NCBI GenBank assembly: GCA_037833965.1 | Contig: AP031356.1 | Location: forward strand, 146,501 to 210,500 | Source: Marchantia polymorpha subsp. ruderalis | Lineage: Eukaryota; Streptophyta; Marchantiopsida; Marchantiales; Marchantiaceae | Length of the DNA stretch: 64,000 nucleotides | Reading direction: 5' to 3' | Part shown: piece by piece, positions 12,511 to 24,860 of the stretch | Layout: the number at the start of each line of letters is the position of its first letter | How positions within the stretch are numbered: the first letter of the stretch is position 1 | Notes under the pieces: generated by a model | Databases searched by the model: none | Seen by the model: the letters and a program-made list of their open reading frames with translations, nothing else | Told to the model about the DNA's origin: nothing | Program-made: the position numbers and the translations under genes

Positions 12511-15500
12511 ATTTGCAGTGTTGTCTCGTTAAAGGCAAACTTTTTAGGATTTTGCTCAGTCTTTTGCTTTGAAAATTAAATCAAGATGCACTTTTGTTTG
12601 GAATCATTCATAACATTATTGTTGTGTTGATATTGGTTATTTCTGCAAACGTTCATAATTTTGGTTCTAGATAAATTTTTAAGATTTTTTGAGTGTATTT
12701 TTGTACCTCCAAATTTAATTGATAATTAAAAATTGCAGTTTTTCTACTCTAAAAAAATCCCAGAAAGTTCAACTTGTTTTTTCAACCATCAATTGTATCA
12801 CATGATCTTATGTAAAACTCCGACTATCAATCTTGTTTTGGTTTAGAAATAGGCAGTGTAATCAAGATAAAATTTATAATAATATCAAATTTTATTTTAG
12901 ATTAATATCTAATATTTTATTTTTAAAAATTAATTTTTTCTAATAACTGTCAAATCAGTTGTATCACGATTAATGCAATCTGGCAAATCTGAGTATGAAG
13001 ATCAAATCTCGGATGTCATAACACATTCAAAACAATTCCAGTTTAGCCTGATTTGATCCTTAAAAAAGCTCACAGCATCTTCTTAATCATTCCAAGAATG
13101 CACCTAGATTCAAATTTCACTTTCCAAATTTGATATCTTACAATACAAAGCAAATACTTTGACGTCAAATTTTCAATTATTTCATTGTTACTTCTTAAGC
13201 TTAAAAGTTGTTGCCAAAATTACACAAAATCTTTAGAAAACTTTTCAAAAAACTTGTATTGATTCAAACACCTCCACTAAAGAGTATTAAGAATGACTTT
13301 GAAATTTCAATAAAACCAATACAACTTTTATCATATGAGAACACATCACTTACTTTTAATATAGATTTTTTGAGTTAAAATATGATAAAAAATGAAAATT
13401 TCAATCTTAAAAATTGAAATATAAACAAAATTATTGCTTTGTAAAAATTCTTTGTAAAAATTTCTAAGTGATGTCATTTACTAGCATAATTTTTTTGAAA
13501 ATGGACTATAAGCAATTTTAAATTCTAGTCATCAATATTGAAACAATATGTATGCTATCAAGTCTCAAAGTGCATTAAAAAATTTTTAATGAATCATGAA
13601 TTCAAAGAAGTCATCACTCGCCACATAAAATTATCTTCCAAATGATTACTAAACAAATCCAAAAATGGATACAATGGAAGCACAAAATGCTAATCATAAA
13701 AAAATTATGCAGCAATTGTTATAGTATTTTGTTTTATATTCTGTAGTTCATTTCACATAATTTACAATTTGATCCAATAATCTATTAGCTTTGAATCACA
13801 TTTTATGTATCAAAAAAATTGATTTCTTTGAACTTTGTCATTATCTTGATTTCTCAAACATTATCCACATCTTGTTCAAGTTGAATCAATTGAATGCAGT
13901 GATGAAGATTTGATGTAATCTAAGTTATGCCATCTCAATAAACCAGGAGATAATGTAATAGTAAAACAACAATAATTTTTTTTACAAATTCTTTGAAACT
14001 AGAAATTGATTTTTGTGAGATTTTATTAAATTCATTTTATACGATTTGTATAAAGTATTATATGTTGAACATATTTGATTTTTGTGCAAGCAAAACCATT
14101 TTATCAAGAAGCATTGGATTTTTTTGATCTAAACATTTTCATATTTATGTATTAGAATGTGATTTAATGCATAGCATCTATTTGAAAATGCCTTTACTTC
14201 ATCTTGAAAATTGAATTTGAAATTGTACTTTTTTGTGTATAAATAATCGGATTTAGAAAAAATAGAGGGTGAAAAGAGGTTTTTTTTGCAATTGATTATG
14301 ATTTTAGTTTTTTTTCTATAGATATTTTGTTAAAATATAATATAAGGAAAAAAATTTGTCAAACAATGATAAACAAAACTTAAAAAAAAACCTTAAAATG
14401 AGTTTTTTTCTCTTTTGTACAAGGATATGAAAGTTCATTTTCACCAATCATTTTTACTTAAATGTATCAATGACATGACAAATATAGGATTTAAGATTCA
14501 AAACATGGATGGTTGACTTAACTTCAATTTTTGCTTAACAAGCACACAAAATATAGCTATTATGTATAGCTTTTTTATAAATCAATTCTATATTTATATT
14601 AATTAAAAATTTCTCTAGATTTAATGAATTGAAGATACTTATGTAATTGAAATACCATTTTTTGATAAAATTTCTTTGAAAGCTATTATGAATAAGTATA
14701 ATTAGTTGGTAGCTATAATTTGTAGATATTTTGTAAAAAAGCATAGGTTTGTAGCACTTAATAATGATTGAATTTTAAAAATCTATGATTTTCAAAACAA
14801 AATCAAAAAGACTTGTTCTTTTACCATAAAGTGTGAAATATCTATATAAGTTTATGATGAATCAATAAATTTTGTATCAAAAGTAGTAAAAGGTTTAGTC
14901 TTCCAAGATTTTATATGAAAATGATAGTGAAAATTGAAAAACATATTGAAAATGGCACCAAGAGAGATTTTTTGAAGCACTAAATAGACAAATTTTTTTT
15001 TTGGGTCTTGAATCTCAATAAAAACACATAGATCCAAGAAGAAGAATGAATCATATGAATAAAATAGAAGATGTTTTGAACATATAATCCAAAAATTACC
15101 TATTTTTTTAATTAAATTATATTAATAAGGGTTGAAGATTTGATAAAGTTAAATACAATAACGACTATATGCTTTGAAAGTGATAAACAATTAGCTAAAA
15201 TCTAATTATTAAAAATATTGAAAACTAAACCTTTTATTTTTAATGCAGAGAACTAGAAAATTTTGAAGAGGAGACTATGAATAATATGAAATTAGATTTA
15301 CATCTTCTTTTTGAAACAAGTTAATAAATCTAACCATTTAATTTTATTCTTTGGAATTTTTAAGCAATATTTTTTCAAAAATAATTTTCAAACAAGTTGT
15401 CTGACTCTTTTAAACTAATAAAACCTTATAATAAAAATTTTTTTGTTTAGAAAATTTAAAATTATACTCATAATGTTGATGATTTTAAGCTTAATTTTGG

Positions 15501-18500
15501 AAAAAATTTATTTGATCTACTCAAAAATCAAGTTTGAATTTCAAATTTTTTTTCAATAATCAATTAGATTATTTCTTAATAGTTATTTTTGTGTTATGTA
15601 AATTGCTTAATACAATACAAAATGCTTTGTTGTTTCTAATACATAATATATAATCATAAATGATGATATATTTAATATGATACCCTTAGTCTAAAGTTTA
15701 ATTGAATGACTTGAAGACAATTTTCTCTTCCTTACTTAGGTTTAGCTAATTAAGATATCAAAATATCTAAATTAATTCTAGTAATTTTTCCCTTAATTCA
15801 TATTGTGGAGATTGTATTCTATATGATTATTTTGCAAACAATTCTAAGCTAAACTTATTAAAGGTATCTTTTAAAACTAATATAACTAGAATTAAGCTGG
15901 AGCCAAGACATGATAGAGTAAAAAAGAAGTAGTATCAAAATCGATAATACATGCTACTGGCGTTCCTTATATGAAATTTGCAAAGGAGCATAATGTCTCT
16001 TAAAATTCCTAAAAAGTAAAAAATTTGATGAACGCGCTAGATGATTGAATTATTATCAATCTTGACTAGATCATTTTTTGTATGTTGCATTTCAAATAAA
16101 GTGATACGTGATGTTGATTAGTTAAACTTTACTCTATATCATTGTGTTTTCAGCAACATGTAACATACTTTGATTATCATAATGAAAATTAACAATCTCT
16201 TGTTTTATTTTTATTTCAATGATAAATCTAATTAATGAAATAATTTTCTTTGCTATTTCTGATACTGCTACATTTTTAGCTTCTTTTGTGAACTTAGCTA
16301 CACACTTATGCAAAATAGATTATCAACTAAAAAATCTTTTGTCAAGTGTAAACACGTAGCTAATTTTTGATTTAATCTTGTATAATTACTGTCCATATAA
16401 AGTGTCAACGAAGCATTGTAAGGATTTGACCTTGTTCAATGAGCCATCAAACAACAAAATCATAATTTGGGTATTCATGAAATATTTGAAAAGTCACTTT
16501 AAATCTTACTTATGCATTTTTTCCAAGATTTAACATGTGCTTGTTTGCTTTGCTCATAACCAAAACAAAATCATTTCTTGTGCAAGCTATCAACTTATTG
16601 TAAAATATTATTTTGTCATAAAAATTGATGATACTTTAAACTTCTCAATGAGTTTGATTGAACAATGAGTTAAAAGAAGTATAAATATTGTTGCCAAAGA
16701 AATCTATAATCCTTTGAAGACTGATATGTTGAACATGAAAAGCACATGTTGAATATATTTGCTTGATTTAAATTTAGAGTTTAAAATTTTATTGCTAATA
16801 TTATATTAAACTTTTCCAATTTTTTCATCTTGATTAAAAACTTTAATTGAAAATTTTACCTGTCAAAGTTAAATTGATTTTATCTCAAACTGAGCATGTA
16901 ATTCAGATAGAGAACTAGAAAATTAAAATAAAAGATCTCATTGATCATATTTCTTATGTATACAAATAAACAGTTAGTGAAATTTGACGATTTCTTTACA
17001 AAAATTGTCAAGTAGATTGTATTCATACATGAAGCTAATAATTTCTAAAATAGAAGAGTATTATAAAAAATCCAAGATCATATTAATGCTTTTGGTGATC
17101 TTGTCAGTGATATTTAAAACTTTAAAAGTAAATAAGTACTGAAGGTGAAATACTTGATTTTTTAAGCTCATTACATGAATTTTATCAATTATAATTAAGT
17201 GTATTGCTTTATTGTGTTAAATAAACAATTATTTTCAAGAAGATTACAAGCGTTTTGTTGGCAAATAATTTAGAAAAAAACTTGATGATGTCATTTTCTT
17301 CATACTTTTACTTCAATATGACATTTAATTGTTAGGATTTAATCTAGGTCCTCGTATCAAAGTTAATAACTAGAATTTTGATAAATTTCAAACTTCAAAA
17401 TTTTATAACATCATATAAGAAAGCTATCAAAAGCTTTGATCTTTGAGCATGAGATGTTTTGTCCTTATGGATGAATCATCAATGTTTGTTGTGCATGTGC
17501 CTGATTGATGTGTCATTTGATTTAACATTTTAATTTATATTTGATATTAGAGCAAAAAAAGAAGAGCTCGGACATGTGAAAATCTTGCTATTTTATTTCT
17601 TGCAAATCTGAAAGTCTTGTTTGAATCGGAGATATTTTCAACAAGAATGAATTGCAATGAAGAAGTCAAGCACAAATCTGATTTGCTCTAAGATGCCAAT
17701 TTTTGACTATTAAACCGTAGAATGCAAGCTTGAAATGCACAAATAGAATTTTATTTTGGCTAAGCAAATATCACAATGAATGATAAAATATGAAGAGTTT
17801 AGAGTTTGGAGTTTTAGGGTTTAAATTTCAATGAAGCTTTAAAATTTTAGATTCTATGATATGACTACTGTATAAAAAAAACTCAAGAAAAATTCCATGG
17901 ATATTTTTTAGAATTTCAAATAAAACGTAAAATTAACATTACGTAGCATTCATGTATCTTAGTTAAGCTTGTATGCGTGTGCATTTTTGTGTTAATGGTG
18001 TGTTTGTAATGTTAAATTTCATCTCAACAATGACAAAAACAATGCAATTTGAATGTCTTTGGAATCAGCAAATTTTTTGCATGCATTTTAACAATTGGTA
18101 AGTGGTTGGAAAAATAAATTGATGCATCAATATTTAGATTCATATTGTTAATATATAAGACTTATTTTATGAATTAGTTGTAGATTTATTCAAAAAACTA
18201 ATCATGATTAGCCTAATCATGACTAAGTTAATCTAGTAATATCTAAGTTTCAAATATATTTTTAGCAAAATAAGTGAAATAATTTCTAAAAATTGTGAGT
18301 GAACATAATTGGTATTATTTGTTTCATATCAAAATTTTAGATTTTAATGAAAAAATATTTAAATATGTGTTAATTATTATTGACTAAATTATAAATTTTT
18401 TAATTGATTACACCAAATCCAAAGTTTGATTTAGTGTCAAATTAAGTTTCTAAAATTTTCAAGTCTCCTAGTGACATATTGCCATTTCAACATAGGAATA

Positions 18501-19440
18501 AAGAAACTTTAAAAAGTTTTAGATTGTCAAATGACATGTTGCCATGTGATGTTTGTCTAAAAAAAATTTGTTACACATACCTTAAATCTTCATAAAAATG
18601 AAAGAAAAAACTTTTCTAGCAAGTTTGGAAGATTGTTGTAAAAATATGTGTTTTTATCAATGAATATTAGATTTTGCAAATGATCTTGAAATGTCAATGA
18701 GTGTTGATGAGTAAAAAAATCATGCTAATGTGTTTGAACGCATGTATGTACATAATTTAAACTTTCTAGAATCATGATGCAGTAGAAAAAACCATAAAAA
18801 CTTGAATGAAAGTTGGACCAGACATTAAAGATTGCAAGTAGCGCAATAACTATTGTTGATTCTTTTGTCAAATGCGCTAATGACGGTGCATTATTTGTAA
18901 TTGTGAAGATTGCAATATTTTTTTTTATAAATGATCATGCCTGTCGTAATCAAAATTTAATCTTTGATTTAAGACATATTATCTTCATTGCACTTTTTCT
19001 CATCTGTTGCTCTTGATCTTGCACCTACGCAAACTCATTCCTAAGAAGTCAAAAAAGATTTAACAATGACTTTAAGACACTAAAGGGTTCAACTGAGACT
19101 CAGCTCATAGTAGTGCTGATGGCTGTGTTCACCATTTGTAAGGATGTACAAGTAGTTATATGCGGTGTAAAATTTATTGTTGAGATGTCCACGGATTTAA
19201 CACATATCACTATCATAGACACTTTGATACCAATTATCACAAAAAAAGTTAAACGCATCTTCACAATGCAAAAACAATCACAAATACACAATCAATATTA
19301 GACATATTTGATTAGAAACTACAAATTTTATACATGAAAACAACTTAGTTTATACTGGAAAGAAATTTAAAAAAATCATCAAGAGCTTTCGTGATATATT
19401 TAATATAATGTTAATCTAATCATCATAACTTACAATATTT
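12511..19440. other. AT-rich gene desert
   Basis: About 7 kb of strongly AT-rich DNA with no open frame above about 70 residues on either strand and no recognised gene. Because the right end passes into a mutated Ty1/copia pol relic on the + strand, much of this stretch may be older retroelement sequence decayed past recognition. I could not trace gag, protease or integrase motifs in it. Confidence 0.5.
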
Positions 19441-20340
19441 AAGCTAAACTAAATGAACTCCTCATAGCTAATATGAAAAGAATAATGATTTGTAGATTGT
19501 TGAAATCATTAAATGGATTGAAACAAACTCGTCGTTTGTTAAATGCAAAGTTTGATGATTTTCTAAAATCACTAAGACTTTTATGAAGTGTAAATGATAC
19601 ATGTATATATATGAAGAAGATGGATCATAACAACTTTAAATTTATAGTCTAGTATTTTATGTGAATGACATACTTTTTTTTTGGAAAAAGCTCAATCCAA
19701 TGTTAAAAAATGAAATTCAGATTTAATCTTCATTCAAGATGAAGTTTTGGATAGCTTCAAGAATTAATTAGCTATGAATGTCTACAGATTTTTTTTTTAA
19801 AAAAATTTATGGTCAAATCAAGACAAATATATATTATGAGTGCTTCACGGATTTAATACATATGACTTGAAAATAGTTTGAACTCCTTTGTTAACACATG
19901 TCAAACTTTTTGTATCTCAATGTACAATTGATGCGGATGAGAGTAAGACTATGTCATCACTTTCATATGACAAGGCAATGTATAGCGTGATATATTTGAT
20001 GATTTTCATTAAACAGGATATTGCTTTAGCTATGAACAATGTGATCAGAAACATGTTAAATCTAAAGAAGATGCATTGAAAAGCTATGAAATGATTTTCT
20101 AGATTTCTCAACATTATTAATTATTATGTTTAGTTTTCATGATCTATAACACAATGGCAAATTCTTGTTGGTTTACATTAAGATTGACTACAGACAAAAT
20201 CGATGACAATACAATTGTACATTCACATCACTACCATCACAAATATATATTATGGCACATTAAATCTCAATTTTTCATCTAGGCATTCACCCTCGGGTTG
20301 TTTATTCAATAATTGTCTGGTTAAAAAAATACATGACATA
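19441..20340 (+). pseudogene. Decayed Ty1/copia pol: reverse transcriptase to RNase H relic
   Basis: Reading the + strand through several stops gives a colinear series of Ty1/copia landmarks. KSLNGLKQTRRLLNAKFDDF (for KSLYGLKQAPRQWYKKFD) is near 19505-19565, followed by SVNDTCIYMKK and DHNNFKF. A FKMK..IASRI block (for FEMKDLG.A..ILGM) is near 19735. At 19885-20100 comes the segment ending in the RPDIA-like KQDIALAMNNVIRNM and then MH*KAMK*F. A SPSGCLF block near 20290 fits RNase H. Stops at 20077 and 20092 replace the tryptophans expected there (TGG to TGA), and 19584 fits CGA to TGA, all C-to-T-type changes. The element is dead; no LTRs were found. Confidence 0.8.
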
Positions 20341-21079
20341 TGCTCATCATATAATTTCATTTATAGATTACATATTCATCTAACTTACCAATTCACTTCT
20401 AAGTCAATGTTCTTGACACATTCAGAAGCCTCTAAGAATATGAAAGATAACCTAAAATCATAATCTGGGTTCAGTATGTGGATTATACTTTTGTGAATGA
20501 GAATTTAATGACATCCTCAACTCAAGATGAAGGTGATTGACATACATTTCATATGTAACAAGGGCACACAGACATCTGTAGAGAAATGAATATTTCCACC
20601 TCATTGAAGCTTGAAAGAGCTACATCCGAAATGAGAAATAAATTCGTTCCTCGACGGTAGCCCCAAACCCTTGTGACTTTTTTTCTAAATGAGCACTAAC
20701 GCACCAAAGTCTCCAATATTTTTCTTTGCAGATTTGGTTTTGCAGAAAAATGAAGAATACACTGAAATAAGTGATACTATATATAAAGAATTTGAAGATT
20801 CACAACAGGACTCACATTTATCATGCCAGGGTAAGTCAAACATACCAGGGTAAGTCAAAGTTCTCGTTTTAAAACAACCAGCTTTAAATTGATTCGATGA
20901 TTCACAACACACGGAAGAAGTCGGTAACTATTTCTCCATTGACTCCTACAACTTTTGGACAAATACTTTCAAAGTTTTATGACAATTTTAGTCCCAAAAA
21001 CAGACAAACTCTTTTTCATATAGTAGAGCAGAGTCCCTGCCTTCGGTGGATTCCACAATTGACTGCAATACTGGTATCA

Positions 21080-21143
21080 GTGAGTGAGAGGGAGGGAGAG
21101 TGAGTGAGAGGGAGAGAGAGAGAGAGAGAGAGAGTGTGAGTGA
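21080..21143. repeat. GA-rich microsatellite
   Basis: An imperfect GA/GAGT tract with an uninterrupted (GA)n core at about 21110-21134, flanked by GTGA repeats on both sides. Confidence 0.9.
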
Positions 21144-21981
21144 GTATGTTTGTGTGTCCTTGAGCATATGATATTTGAGATACTCAAGGCAATATGCAGG
21201 AGAGACGATTCGTTTTGAGTACAAAATCTTAGAAGGCCGTGCTTGACCAACATTTGTTTCACGCAATCGAGAAATTTTCTAGAAAGAATAATCTGAGCAG
21301 TCGCCTGCCACTTCAATAAGCTTAGACAGTGGATATCAGGTAGAATTTACTGCTAGTATACAGCTTGTCGTAACAAGCCACCATCTGATGCACATTCGAG
21401 CAATTTGAGCTCTCAGCATGTGAGTCTAGGGATATGTCAGAATGTTGTTGCTCAGATAATTTTATGAGACACATGTGACCAGGAAACTGCAGTACCTGAT
21501 CGTCTGCAACCTTTGTTGAATGTAGGTCACCATGGTAACATTTTCTAACAGACAAACATGTAAAATCATCGATAGATTATGTGATCATAACGATATTGTA
21601 TTTAGTCACGTAAGTCGGTGAATTGCGCAAGAGTCTAACTACAGAGCAAAGAGTTTCAGTGCCGTCATCGATGTATAAAGCAGGCTGCTGTAACAAAGAG
21701 GGGACTCCTCTGATCAATCGCTGTATCTCTTGTATCAAAACGTTGATGGTTGATTGACATTAGTGAAGTTTGCATCTGCTTCAAACGATCCATATAGTAC
21801 GTGTCTTATATTTCTCTTGAGATCAATAACCTCGCGGGTACCAGTGGTGAAGCCATTAAAAGTCAGGACCGGCGTTTCCGATTTAGAGAATCTATGTCAA
21901 ATCCCAATCGCATACTTTGGTAACGCATTTCCACCTCCAAGATGCTAATAAAAAAAATGATTATATGCTCTAAACATGCAA

Positions 21982-22019
21982 GCACATACCCCTTGATTGA
22001 CTTATCAAGAGGTATGTGC
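21982..22019. repeat. 16-bp inverted repeat, hairpin with one mismatch
   Basis: Arms 21982-21997 and 22004-22019 pair with one mismatch around a 6-nt loop. Partial pairing continues outward through CATGCA on the left and TGCATG on the right with a bulge, giving a stem of about 25 bp. Shape and length resemble a very short miRNA-like fold, but nothing shows expression. Confidence 0.7.
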
Positions 22020-24860
22020 GAGTGCATGCAGCTTGCAGTAGATAGTACTTCAGTGGCCGTAGGACCCTGGACTCGAAGTAAACTGAAGCTGTTCGATGTG
22101 CCAGGCATCTGCAAGACGTGTCGTTCAGCACACACTAGTTACGAGTATTCATTCAACAGAGACTGTTGAAGCTATAGTTTGCTATACGAGACAATGAGGT
22201 ACGCGATCAATAACGTCAGTTGCATAAAGTCATATTACTTTGAAACGTCATGAAGACTGGGAACGTTCTCCTTGTTGTACTCTTAATTTTCCATTGACTG
22301 GATTGCTCACTTGTCTACAAGCAACGATGCTTAGTAATCTTTTGTATTATATATATATACACTTACTTTCTAAACCACATATATAGACGGTGGCCAAAGT
22401 AGAAGTAGTAGAAAGGGTGTTTGCTGGTTAGAACCATACGTGTCTTGTGATCCAATTACAAAAGACATCGACTTAATTCTCGGGGTGTACCTCTGTAATA
22501 TTCTTGCGAATTTTCGGCGATGTTATGATTATTGACCCGAACCATGAGAAAGGTCATGTGATTTGCCGTTTCTTTCATGTCTTAAACCCGCAATTGAATA
22601 CTACATTGCAAAACAAAAGAACTACACTGTTCCTCTGAATGCTCCCTGGCACCACCAATGACTGCACATGAAATAAGTAGATGCTGAACAGTTTAGGATA
22701 CAACGCACCTCAGAGCAGGGTGATCATCACATGCACTGCTCAAATGGCATGCACCATTTACAGAAGCATTTCAATTGTCAGACGCCCAGAGTGTTCAAAG
22801 TTATCCTTCACGCCACACGATATCAGAAAAGGTGAAAATTCCTAATATGTTTTAAGTGCACAAAGTGATAGCTAGATGATACGAAAGGGCAGCAAAAGCG
22901 AAGAAGGGCAGAGGAAAACCATGAGGAGCCACTGCCTCTTAGTAACTCACGGACTATATGAATTGCACCAAAATACTGCAGTCAGGGTTCTTGTTCATCC
23001 TTGAATCAAGTTGTAAAGTTCCTTTAATCTTCGTCATCAAATGCGAGATTTATTGTGTTGAAAATTCCATAAAGCAATATACGAACAGTCTTACATTCTG
23101 TTATTCCGCATGCCGTCTTACTAAAATCTGGTCAACTCAGAACATGTATTTTTGAATCGCCGCCGCTCAACTCCAGACAAAGAGTGGCGGGTGACCAGGA
23201 GTGCTTCATGCTTTGACTTAGAGACCCATTTGCTGTTCATCAGCGGAACATCCATTACCTCCAACCCTTCCATTTCCCTTTCTTACTCATACGGAAAGCA
23301 GCAAAAGCATCTCGCGATGTTTGAGTTTGGGCGATTATGCTAAACGCGTGATTCCGCTTATACACGGGCTCTCCTGAAGTTGCGATATTAAATCACAGAA
23401 TACTTTACACTTTTTGTTCTCTTGCGAACATGTCATACGGCCTGAGAACAGTAACGTATGCGGGGCCGATTGATGAAATCATGACCTCCTCGTCAGACCC
23501 TGTGCCATGGCCTAGCATTGCGGGTCCGCGGAGCTCAGATACAACAGGAAGTGATAAGCGAGATTGCCAGCAAAAGTTTTTTATTTGTGTCTGGGGCAAT
23601 ATGGCGCTTCAGTGGAATCAGAGCAGCAACCCAGCCACGAGCGTCTGACTAAATATTCTTTTATTGCAATGTTCAGTTTACAGAACCACGCTGCTAATTT
23701 AATGTTCTTTGTCCAATCTCAGCTCAGCGTACTTCAGGCGAACTGCACAGCGACAGAGTGGTTACGGATGAAGCTGTTGTCATCACGATCATAAAAAGAA
23801 ATATCACCAATGGTGGGCTTGGTGAGCTGAGTGACTTGACGACTGGATTCTAATATTGACCTGTTTCCTGTCAGGGAGTAAAACATAATGAACTCAATGT
23901 ATGCGCCAGGAAAGTATTTCCTGCATCGATACGGCAGGTCCTAAGCTACTGTCGGTTGGGAATGGCCGCGTACGCAGTTCTTCTGGTCTTTTAAAACGTT
24001 GAAGTCAGCTGAAGTGTCTCACCCTCCGCCTTCATCGGAGTCAATGTCTAATCATCAAGATTCGTGCACGATAGAGTCCATCCCGATAACGAATGGACGT
24101 CGAAATCAGAGTTTTATGCAGGCATTTACAATTCGAACCAACCAACGGAAGTACGAACGGAAGTTAGATACCTAAGCTTTGGCACATGAGTTCGATTGTT
24201 CAAGTATCCTGAAGCTATTTGCTTTTAATTTTATGTACAACGCAAATGAACCTTACTTTAAGAGTGACAGTACTGAGAAGGAGCAGGATCAGGAGAATCA
24301 CCGGCAGTTGTTCAGCAGAAGCTAAGATGAAGAAGTGTCAACCTGTGGGGTGTGGGTTTGAAATGCTCAAAAAATACCCTCGTCCTAGATTTTCACCGGG
24401 TTCAGAATAAAGATAAGAGTTTCGCAATCAGCACAGCACCGTCCTCTGAGGATTTGCTGTCACTACAGGGGGAAATGAAAGTCTTAGCTCCGAGAACAGT
24501 AGTGACCAGTCAGACTTTAAATTCCACATACATACTCAAGGAGAATCCACCGATGGGAAAAAGACTGCCAGAAAGAAGAAGGAATCAAACAAAGCTCTAT
24601 GCGTTTGACCAGCTGTCTGAGCATGGCCCTAGATATCAAAGTCGTGCGGATGCCAAAACGATTCTCATGACACAGGTCTTGTTGTTTCGCAAGTTACTTG
24701 ACAGTGGCAATGCCGACTTAGTATTTCAGGCGGATGCTGAACGCCTCGAGTTTTCGTCCAGTTAAGCAACGAGCAAATGATCGAAATACAGTTCTAGATT
24801 CATCGGGTAGGGCTAGGTCCCGATCTCACCGGTTAGCCATTTCAATAAAATTTCTATTCG

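Larger units (their letters stand above)
20341..24860. other. Intergenic region upstream of the lectin receptor kinase
   Basis: No gene recognised. It holds a GA-rich microsatellite (21080-21143) and a hairpin (21982-22019). Two overlapping open stretches lie at 23405-23648, and a 137-codon open stretch at 24352-24765 sits just upstream of the kinase. None of the translated products shows a domain I can name. The last few hundred bases probably carry the kinase promoter and leader. Confidence 0.4.

Noticed and set aside
24352..24765. A 137-codon frame just upstream of the receptor kinase
   Set aside because: No recognisable family and no frame link to the kinase; more likely leader or promoter sequence.
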